Below, piece after piece: positions 56,913 through 64,000 of a DNA stretch of 64,000 nt. The position numbers and the translations under genes were made by a program. Source of the stretch: an uncultured Pelagibacteraceae bacterium (GTDB lineage Bacteria > Pseudomonadota > Alphaproteobacteria > Pelagibacterales > Pelagibacteraceae); contig CACPPD010000001.1 in the NCBI GenBank assembly GCA_902635865.1, forward strand, positions 175,495-239,494. The letters run 5' to 3'. How positions within the stretch are numbered: position 1 is the stretch's first letter; each line of letters starts with the position of its first letter. A model generated the notes under the pieces. The model worked only from the letters and a program-made list of their open reading frames with translations. It was not told the DNA's origin and searched no databases.

Positions 56913-57410
56913 ATGAGAACAATAGATAACATTAACGATCTTAACAAGTCTGATTTTTTGTCTTTATTTGGTAATGTTTTTGAAAAAACTGAGTCAGTTG
57001 CAGTGGAAGCATTTGAGTCAAAACCATTTAAAAACTTCGAAGATATTATGTTTAAAATGCTTGATATTTATGAAAATTATGAAAAGAATAAAATTTTAGA
57101 GATTTTGAATGCTCATCCTGAGCTTGCTGTAGCAAAAAAAATGACCTCTGAATCTATATCAGAACAAGCCTCTGCAAAATTAAACCAATGTTCTAATGAT
57201 GAATATGAAGAATTTAAAAAATTAAATTCAGAATATAAAAAAAAGTTTAATTTTCCTTTTATAATTGCCGTAAAAGGTAAAGATAAAAATGAAATTTTGA
57301 ATAATTTTAGACAAAGAATACAAAGTGATGTAGAAAGTGAATTCCTTGAAGCAAAAAAACAAGTAAAAAAAATCGCAACCTTTCGTTTGAATGAAATAAA
57401 TAAAAAATGA
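56913..57410 (+). CDS. uraD: OHCU decarboxylase
   Basis: NDLNKSDFLSLFGNVFEKTE, ILNAHPELAV, FPFIIAVKGKDKNEILNNFRQRIQS. Confidence 0.93.
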   Translation: MRTIDNINDLNKSDFLSLFGNVFEKTESVAVEAFESKPFKNFEDIMFKMLDIYENYEKNKILEILNAHPELAVAKKMTSESISEQASAKLNQCSNDEYEEFKKLNSEYKKKFNFPFIIAVKGKDKNEILNNFRQRIQSDVESEFLEAKKQVKKIATFRLNEINKK

Positions 57411-58393
57411 GAAAATTTATAAGTGCAAAAATGATTAACTTAGCGGATCCAAGAATTGGATCAAAAGTTATATTTAAGACTGACGATTTTTTTGCAGCTG
57501 CTCATAGAATATTAAACATCGAAACTCCAGTTTTTAAAGACGGACTATTTGACAAACATGGTAAATGGATGGATGGATGGGAAACAAGGAGAAGAAGATC
57601 AAAAGGTTTTGATTATTTAATTTTAAAACTTGGTAAACCTGGGAAGATATTTGATATAGACATTGACACGACACACTTCAATGGAAACCAACCCACACAT
57701 GCTTCTTTAGAGGGTTGCTTAAGTAAAACAAAGCCTAATAAGAAGACAAAATGGATTTCCGTACTGAGCAAAAAAAAACTTGGGCCAAGCCGAAACCATA
57801 GCTTCAAATCAAACAACAAATCTGTTTTTAATTATATAAGACTAAACATTTTTCCAGATGGTGGAGTTGCAAGACTAAGGCTTTATGGAAAAATTGAAAT
57901 GGAGAAAAACTTTTTAAATAACAAAACTATTAACCTTACATCTGTTTTAAATGGCGCTTCAATTATTGGTTGTAATAATGAACATTTCGGCAGAGCTGAA
58001 AATATCATAGCACCTGGTAAAGGAAAGAATATGGGAGATGGTTGGGAAACAAGAAGAAGTAGAGGAAAAAACTTTGATTGGCTTATAATAAAATTTGGAA
58101 AACCAGGATTAATAAAAAAGCTAGAGATAGATACCCATCATTTTAAAGGAAACTATCCCGATAGTTGCTCAATTCAAACTGCAAGCATTTCAAAAGATCT
58201 TTCCAATAAATCAATTGTCAACAATTCAAAAAATTGGAAGTTTATTTTAAATAAGTCAAAACTGTCAGCTCACAAGAAACATATTTTTAAAAAATTTTTA
58301 ATTAATAGAAGTAAAGAAAATTATCTTAGAATTAATATCTATCCAGACGGTGGAATTTCAAGAATAAGGGCATTCGGAAATTTTGTGAAATGA
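57407..58393 (+). CDS. alc: Allantoicase
   Basis: Tandem repeats with DGWETRRRRSKGFDYLILKLGKPG and DGWETRRSRGKNFDWLIIKFGKPG; FPDGGVARLRLYG and YPDGGISRIRAFG. Confidence 0.95.
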   Translation: MRKFISAKMINLADPRIGSKVIFKTDDFFAAAHRILNIETPVFKDGLFDKHGKWMDGWETRRRRSKGFDYLILKLGKPGKIFDIDIDTTHFNGNQPTHASLEGCLSKTKPNKKTKWISVLSKKKLGPSRNHSFKSNNKSVFNYIRLNIFPDGGVARLRLYGKIEMEKNFLNNKTINLTSVLNGASIIGCNNEHFGRAENIIAPGKGKNMGDGWETRRSRGKNFDWLIIKFGKPGLIKKLEIDTHHFKGNYPDSCSIQTASISKDLSNKSIVNNSKNWKFILNKSKLSAHKKHIFKKFLINRSKENYLRINIYPDGGISRIRAFGNFVK

Positions 58394-58881
58394 AAATAAT
58401 AAAAGCAAAAAAAATTACTAAAAAAAATTTTTCTAAATTTGGTCAATTAATAAATACATCAAAAAAAAATCCTATAAATATTAATGATGGGTATGCAAAA
58501 AGATTTGATAATTTGATAAACCTAGATGCATCTAAAAACAAAGGGAAAGCAATTGTTAGTATTTTTAAAGCAAAAAAAAGAAGTTTTCCTATGAAAATTG
58601 ATATGATGGAAAAACATCCTTTAGGAAGCCAAGCCTTTATACCAATGGAAGATACAAAATTTTTAGTATTTGTAGCACCAAAAGGAGATAAACCAGATAT
58701 AAATAAAATCCAATCCTTTTTAGTACCAAAACAAACTGGGGTTAATTACAATGCTGGTATTTGGCACTTTCCGTTGATTTCTATGAAAGATATGAATTTT
58801 CTAATTGTTGATAGAAAAGGAAAAGGAAACAATCTTGTAATTTATAAGTTTAAAAAAGATAAAATTATTTTGAAGAAATGA
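58390..58881 (+). CDS. allA: Ureidoglycolate lyase
   Basis: ITKKNFSKFGQLI, MEKHPLGSQAFIPM, NYNAGIWHFPLISMKDMNFLIVDRKGKGNN. Confidence 0.92.
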   Translation: MKIIKAKKITKKNFSKFGQLINTSKKNPININDGYAKRFDNLINLDASKNKGKAIVSIFKAKKRSFPMKIDMMEKHPLGSQAFIPMEDTKFLVFVAPKGDKPDINKIQSFLVPKQTGVNYNAGIWHFPLISMKDMNFLIVDRKGKGNNLVIYKFKKDKIILKK

Positions 58882-59777
58882 AAAAAAAATATCCAAGAGA
58901 TTTAGTGGGATATGGTTCCAAACAAGTTAAGGTAAGGTGGCCTGGTAATGCAAAATTAGCTTTACAATTTGTACTAAATTATGAAGAAGGAGCAGAGAAT
59001 TGTACTCTCCACGGTGATAAAACTTCAGAAGTATTTTTATCAGAAATTATAGGAGCAAAAGCAATTAAAGGTCGACACTTAAATATGGAGTCAATTTATG
59101 AATATGGATCAAGAAGAGGATTTTGGAGAATTCACGACCTCTTTAACAAAAAAAAAATTCCACTTACTATTTTTGGAGTTGGTATGGCATTGGAGAGAAA
59201 TAAAGAAGTTTGTTCTGCTATAAAAAAAGCAAAGTATGAAGTTGCTTGTCATGGGTGGAGATGGATTGATTATCAAAATGTATCAAAGAAAAAAGAAAAG
59301 AATGATATGAAACTTGCAGTCAAATCTATAAAAAAGATTTTTGGCTATCAACCTGCTGGTTGGTACACTGGTAGGTGTAGCACAAATACTTTAGATTTAG
59401 TAATCGAAAATGGTGATTTTTTATACTGTAGCGACACATATAGTGATGATCTTCCTTATTGGATAAAAAAAGGTAGTAAAAAACAACTCATGGTTCCTTA
59501 TACACTCGATAACAATGATATGAGATTTGCAACTAATCAAGGATTTAATTCGGGTGAACAATTTTATAATTATTTAAAAGATAGTTTCGATGCCCTTTAT
59601 GAGGAAGGAAAAACTTCACCAAAGATGATGTCGGTTGGCTTGCATTGTAGATTAATTGGAAGACCTGGTAGAATACAATCTCTTAAAAAATTTTTAAATT
59701 ACATTACAAAATTTAAGGATATTTGGATCTGCAAAAGAGTAGACATAGCTAAACATTGGATAAAAAATTATAGTTAA
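58878..59777 (+). CDS. puuE: Allantoinase, PuuE (polysaccharide deacetylase) type
   Basis: YPRDLVGYGSKQVKVRWPGNAKLALQFVLNYEEGAENCTLHGD; CHGWRWIDYQNV; RPGRIQSLKKFLNYI. Confidence 0.93.
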   Translation: MKKKYPRDLVGYGSKQVKVRWPGNAKLALQFVLNYEEGAENCTLHGDKTSEVFLSEIIGAKAIKGRHLNMESIYEYGSRRGFWRIHDLFNKKKIPLTIFGVGMALERNKEVCSAIKKAKYEVACHGWRWIDYQNVSKKKEKNDMKLAVKSIKKIFGYQPAGWYTGRCSTNTLDLVIENGDFLYCSDTYSDDLPYWIKKGSKKQLMVPYTLDNNDMRFATNQGFNSGEQFYNYLKDSFDALYEEGKTSPKMMSVGLHCRLIGRPGRIQSLKKFLNYITKFKDIWICKRVDIAKHWIKNYS

Positions 59778-59785
59778 AATTTTTA

Positions 59786-60109
59786 TTATTGTTCCGCAGC
59801 TATAGAAGTATAATGAGCAACCGCTTCTATTTCATCATCAGTTAGTATACCCTCCATCGCAGGCATTACTCCTATACCGTTTCTAACTGCCATTATAATT
59901 CTTTGAATATCAGGTCTGATTTCATTCAAATTTGGACCAACCATTGAGTTTGATCCAGCATCCGAGAGCATATGGCACGCTGCACAATTTCCAGCTCCTA
60001 GAAAAACTTCTTTTCCCTTAATAAATAATTCATCAGCATTAGCTTGTATAATTGATACAAATATTAAAAAAAACAAGTTGCAACAGAAATTTAAAAATAA
60101 TTTTTTCAC
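59786..60109 (-). CDS. Secreted class I cytochrome c, stand-alone
   Basis: Signal peptide; CAACH heme motif; VMPAMEGILTDDEIEAVAHYTS. Confidence 0.88.
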   Translation of the reverse strand: MKKLFLNFCCNLFFLIFVSIIQANADELFIKGKEVFLGAGNCAACHMLSDAGSNSMVGPNLNEIRPDIQRIIMAVRNGIGVMPAMEGILTDDEIEAVAHYTSIAAEQ

Positions 60110-60152
60110 TTAAATTTGGTATCATAATTAAAAAAATTTAAAAAGGAGAATT

Positions 60153-60440
60153 ATGAAAGCTTATTGGGTTGCAAATTACACTGAAATAAAGGATGACGAA
60201 AGACTTAAAAAATATGCTGTTAAAGCAAAAGAAGCGGTTGAAAAATATTCTGGAAGAATATTGGCAAGAAGTGCAAATAATATAACTTTAGATGGTAGGG
60301 AAATGATCAGAGTGGCTCTTGCAGAATTTCCAGATATAGAAGCTGCAAAAAATTGTTACAATTCTGAAGAGTATGTTGAAGCTAGGAAACATCTAGAAAA
60401 CAATGCTACAAGAGAACATATAATTTTTGAGGGAATGTAA
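60153..60440 (+). CDS. DUF1330 family protein
   Basis: KAYWVANYTEIKDDERLKKYAVKAKEAVEKYSGRILAR; EFPDIEAAKNCYNSEEYVEAR. Confidence 0.85.
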   Translation: MKAYWVANYTEIKDDERLKKYAVKAKEAVEKYSGRILARSANNITLDGREMIRVALAEFPDIEAAKNCYNSEEYVEARKHLENNATREHIIFEGM

Positions 60441-60452
60441 GATAATAAAGAT

Positions 60453-61088
60453 TTAATATTGAATAGGTTCGGGATCTATACTTCTCCATAAATACCAAGT
60501 GGCGACAGAACAGTAAGGTGAAAACTTTTTGTTTAAATATGTTATATAACTTTCTGGTGGTAAGTATTTTTTATTAAAATTTTTTGAAATAGCTCTTAAC
60601 AAGCCAATATCCTGAATTGGCCAAATATTAGGACGATTATATGTAAACAATAAGATCATTTCTGCTGACCATCTTCCAATTTGTCTTAACTGAGAGAGAT
60701 AAATAATCGCTTCTTCATCAGACAATTTTGAAATAATTTTTGGATTAAATTCTTTGTTCAGTACTTTTTTAGCTAAACTTTTAATTCCTTTTACTTTCTG
60801 CCTGCTTAAGCCACAACTTTTTAGCTGAGATGAAGATAACTTATTAACTGTTTTTGCATTAATTTTATTTTTACATTTTTTCTTAAATTTTAAAAAAACT
60901 GAATTTGCAGCTGCAACACTAATTTGTTGTCCAATTATACTTTTACAAAGTGAAAAAAAAACATCTCTTCTTGAGGTAAGCACTGTCTCTGAAGGAGATT
61001 TGTATTTTTTAATTAATGATGACATTACCTTATCTTTTTTAGATAAATATTTTTTTGCTTTGATCCAATATGATGGGGCTTTACTCAT
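60453..61088 (-). CDS. alkA: DNA-3-methyladenine glycosylase II (HhH-GPD)
   Basis: FFSLCKSIIGQQISVAAANSV; LRQIGRWSAEMILLFTYNRPNIWPIQDIGLLRAI. Confidence 0.85.
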   Translation of the reverse strand: MSKAPSYWIKAKKYLSKKDKVMSSLIKKYKSPSETVLTSRRDVFFSLCKSIIGQQISVAAANSVFLKFKKKCKNKINAKTVNKLSSSQLKSCGLSRQKVKGIKSLAKKVLNKEFNPKIISKLSDEEAIIYLSQLRQIGRWSAEMILLFTYNRPNIWPIQDIGLLRAISKNFNKKYLPPESYITYLNKKFSPYCSVATWYLWRSIDPEPIQY

Positions 61089-61962
61089 GTCTAGATACCG
61101 ATAAACGTTTTTTTAATACCAGCTCACGTCTAAAAATAATAAATGAGGATAAAATTACTAATCCAGCACCTAACAATGTTTTAAATGTTGGTAATTCATC
61201 CCAAATAAAATAACCAAAAATTATTGCAAATACTAGTGCTAGATATTTTAGAGGTGTTACTAAACTTACTTCTGATAATTTATAAGATTGGGATAACCAT
61301 AAATTTGCAAGACCACCCAATATACCGATCAAAGATAACAAAAATAAATCAATTAAACTTGGAAGAATCCAGTTTTGATAAAAAGATAAAAAACTTAAAA
61401 GCATTATAGAAAATGAAAAAAAGAAACTAATTAACCATACTGGTTCTGTTGAAGATAATTTTCTTATAGCTATTGCAACATATGATAATCCTAAACAAAA
61501 TATTATTGGATAAATATAATATAAGTTAAGTGAGCTAAACCCAGGTTCCGATATAATAATTATACCAACGAAACCAACTAAAACCGCTAACCACCTATAT
61601 AAACCAACTTTTTCATTTAACAAAAAAATTGAAAATATAGTTGTGAATATTGGTGCTGCAAAAGTTATACTAACAACTGTTGCCAAAGGTAAATTTCTTA
61701 AAGCGATAAATATAGATACCAACGCAATCAATCCTGCTAAACATCTTTTAAAATGAAGAAATGGTCTAGTTGTTTTATAAAAATCTAAATATCTATCTTT
61801 AGGAATAAGAAATAAAATAGGAATTATTCCACAAAATCCTCTAAAAAACAAAACTTGTCCAACGGGATAATCCTCAGACCATTTAACAATCACATCCATA
61901 AGCGAAAATGCACATACTGATATGAACATGTAAAAAAAGCCTAATTGATTTTTTGATAGCAT
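61081..61962 (-). CDS. DMT/EamA family transporter
   Basis: Ten-TM pattern; AFSLMDVIVKWSEDYPVGQVLFFRGFCGI; second EamA repeat. Confidence 0.85.
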   Translation of the reverse strand: MLSKNQLGFFYMFISVCAFSLMDVIVKWSEDYPVGQVLFFRGFCGIIPILFLIPKDRYLDFYKTTRPFLHFKRCLAGLIALVSIFIALRNLPLATVVSITFAAPIFTTIFSIFLLNEKVGLYRWLAVLVGFVGIIIISEPGFSSLNLYYIYPIIFCLGLSYVAIAIRKLSSTEPVWLISFFFSFSIMLLSFLSFYQNWILPSLIDLFLLSLIGILGGLANLWLSQSYKLSEVSLVTPLKYLALVFAIIFGYFIWDELPTFKTLLGAGLVILSSFIIFRRELVLKKRLSVSRHE

Positions 61963-61996
61963 ATGATTAACTTTAAATTAATTAAGTAAATTATCA

Positions 61997-62440
61997 ATGG
62001 AAATAGCAATTTTAGGATTAGGATGTTTTTGGGGACCAGAAATTAAGTTTAGTAAACTTGATGGAGTTATAAAAACAGAAGTAGGTTATTGTGGAGGTCA
62101 TAATGCTGAAACCAATTACAAAGAAGTATGCACAGGAACAACAAATCATGCAGAAGTAGTAAAATTAGATTTTGATCCTAAAGTAATATCTTACGAGAAA
62201 ATTCTAGAATATTTTTTTGAAATTCATGATCCAACAACTCTAAATTCTCAAGGACCAGATTTTGGAACCCAATATAGAAGTGAAATATTTTATTTAAATG
62301 ATCAGCAAAAAATTACTGCCGAAAAAATAATAGAAAAAGAAAACATCAAATTATCAGGAAAAGTAGTAACAAAAACTTCTTTAGTTAAAAATTATTGCCC
62401 AGCTGAAGAGTATCATCAAAGATATTTAGAAAAAAGATAA
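61997..62440 (+). CDS. msrA: Peptide methionine sulfoxide reductase MsrA
   Basis: GLGCFWGPEIKFSKLDGVIKTEVGYCGG; NSQGPDFGTQYRSEIF; YCPAEEYHQRYLEK. Confidence 0.95.
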   Translation: MEIAILGLGCFWGPEIKFSKLDGVIKTEVGYCGGHNAETNYKEVCTGTTNHAEVVKLDFDPKVISYEKILEYFFEIHDPTTLNSQGPDFGTQYRSEIFYLNDQQKITAEKIIEKENIKLSGKVVTKTSLVKNYCPAEEYHQRYLEKR

Positions 62441-62441
62441 A

Positions 62442-63260
62442 ATGTCTTTAGTTGATACAAGTTGGTTAGAAAATAATATTGATAAAGTAAAAATTATTGA
62501 TTGCTCATGGCATATGCCTCAAACTCAAAGAAACGGTTTTGAGGAATATACAGAGGAACATATTCCAAATGCTATTTTTTTTGATTTAGATAAAAATTCC
62601 AAATTAGATACTGATTTACCACATATGCTTACCGATACTAAATCTTGGGAAAAAATAATGAGCAATATGGGTATAGAAAATAATGATCGAATAGTAGTTT
62701 ACGATAACTCTGATGTTATTAGTTCTTGTAGATGTTGGTACAATTTAATTTATTATGGACATGACGCTAAGCTAGTTCATGTTCTAGATGGTGGATTAAA
62801 AAAATGGAAAAAAGAAAATAAATCTACAGATAACAAAAAAGTGATCACTCAAACATCAAAGTATAAATGTAAAGAAAATAAAGAACTTGTTAAAAATAAA
62901 AAACAAATAGATGAAAATATTGATACAGGTAAATTTAATGTTGTTGATGCAAGAAGTAGAGAAAGATTTGAGGGCAAAGTTGCTGAACCAAGAAAAGGTC
63001 TTAGAAGTGGTTCAATAAAAAATTCTTTTTGTCTACCCTTTTCTGAATTAGTAAACGAAGACCATACTTTCGTTAGTAAAGATAAAATAATGGAAAAATT
63101 TAAGTCCTTTAAATTTGACCATGATAAAAATCTAGTATTTTCATGTGGTTCTGGAGTGACCGCAAGTGTATTGGCACTAGCTTATTCTTTAATAAATGCT
63201 AAATATATGCCGACCATTTACGATGGCTCTTGGGCCGAATATGGAAAAATTAACTTATGA
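62442..63260 (+). CDS. sseA: 3-mercaptopyruvate/thiosulfate sulfurtransferase
   Basis: Two rhodanese domains; VVDARSRERFEG; active site CGSGVTAS. Confidence 0.92.
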   Translation: MSLVDTSWLENNIDKVKIIDCSWHMPQTQRNGFEEYTEEHIPNAIFFDLDKNSKLDTDLPHMLTDTKSWEKIMSNMGIENNDRIVVYDNSDVISSCRCWYNLIYYGHDAKLVHVLDGGLKKWKKENKSTDNKKVITQTSKYKCKENKELVKNKKQIDENIDTGKFNVVDARSRERFEGKVAEPRKGLRSGSIKNSFCLPFSELVNEDHTFVSKDKIMEKFKSFKFDHDKNLVFSCGSGVTASVLALAYSLINAKYMPTIYDGSWAEYGKINL

Positions 63261-64000
63261 AAACATCCACCAAAATAACAAGTATAGTAATTATATTTTT
63301 TCTAATAATTGCAACAGTGATTATAGGAAGAACAATGATTGGAAATCATTTCAAAAAAAAATTCAGTAAAAGACCGCCTCCTGGAATAATAATCACTACT
63401 ACTCAAGAAAGGGTTTTTGAAAATGTTGTAAGTACTTACGGGACTGCTGCTCCAATTCAAACACAATCATTTAAAATTGAAAAATACGAAATATTAAAAC
63501 CCATAAGTTATAATCAAAAAGTTAAAAAAGGTGATGTAATTGCTCAACTTAAAAATAGAAAAGTTATTGCACAATTTGATGGAATTATTGGAAAAAGAGA
63601 ATTTTCAGAAGATATTGAGGTTTCAAAATCTTCTATATTAATTAACCTTGAAGATACTAGCTCAATATATTGTGATGTAGATATACCTGAAATTTTTGTA
63701 CCATTTATTAAAGTTGGTCTGCCAGTTGATATTAAATTTTCTGGTTATAAAAATAAAATTTATAAAGGCGAGGTAGATTCTTTTGCTAGCAGGATAAGTG
63801 AAGATACAAGGGCTTTGGCAACTAGAGTTAAAATGGATAATGCATCTGGTGAAATACTGCCTGGTTCATTTTTAGAAATATCTATTAAATATGATGTAAG
63901 AAATGGCTTAAGTGCTCCAGATACGAGTACAATTGTCGAAGGTGAAAATGTTTTTATTTATAAAGTAGATGAAAAAAATAAAGTCACAAAAACTAAAGTA
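63257..64000 (+). CDS. RND efflux periplasmic adaptor (HlyD/AcrA-like), cut by window end
   Basis: ORF from ATG at 63257 open to window end, absent from the supplied track for lack of a stop; MKTSTKITSIVIIFFLIIATVIIGRTMIG...PPPGIIITTTQERVFENVVSTYGTAAPIQT...NQKVKKGDVIAQL. Confidence 0.82.
   Translation, partial: MKTSTKITSIVIIFFLIIATVIIGRTMIGNHFKKKFSKRPPPGIIITTTQERVFENVVSTYGTAAPIQTQSFKIEKYEILKPISYNQKVKKGDVIAQLKNRKVIAQFDGIIGKREFSEDIEVSKSSILINLEDTSSIYCDVDIPEIFVPFIKVGLPVDIKFSGYKNKIYKGEVDSFASRISEDTRALATRVKMDNASGEILPGSFLEISIKYDVRNGLSAPDTSTIVEGENVFIYKVDEKNKVTKTKV

Noticed and set aside
57407-58393. Internal sequence duplication (DGWETRR...PDGG...R) suggesting a recent tandem duplication
   Set aside because: This is the normal two-repeat architecture of allantoicase.

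Overview
The window reads as an AT-rich, gene-dense, streamlined alphaproteobacterial chromosome, most like SAR11/Pelagibacterales (inferred from protein character, base composition and very short intergenic gaps). Contents left to right: mmsA (cut by window edge)-mdh-sucCD-sucAB-lpd TCA cluster; priA; atpHAGDC; a minus-strand block rppH-ctpA-rsfS-nadD-proA-proB-obgE-rpmA-rplU-gloB-metW-metX; hisC-tyrA; an ampG/NlpC-P60 pair; 5'-truncated trkH and typA meeting head to head; tldD/tldE, cfa, ptrB and hsp20; a complete-looking guanine-to-glyoxylate purine catabolic cluster with a BMP-type ABC transporter; then alkA, a DMT transporter, msrA, a sulfurtransferase and the start of an RND adaptor. Strongest non-coding signals: a SAM-II riboswitch upstream of metX, and a sigma32-type promoter plus a compact ROSE-like RNA thermometer in the hsp20 leader. 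Most noteworthy anomalies: the trkH/typA junction where both genes lack their 5' portions (single deletion or assembly chimera), and a PuuD-type urate hydroxylase without its cytochrome c domain, with a stand-alone cytochrome c at the far end of the same cluster. I found no rRNA, tRNA, CRISPR array, transposon or prophage. All calls come from reading the sequence and ORF translations; no searches were run.
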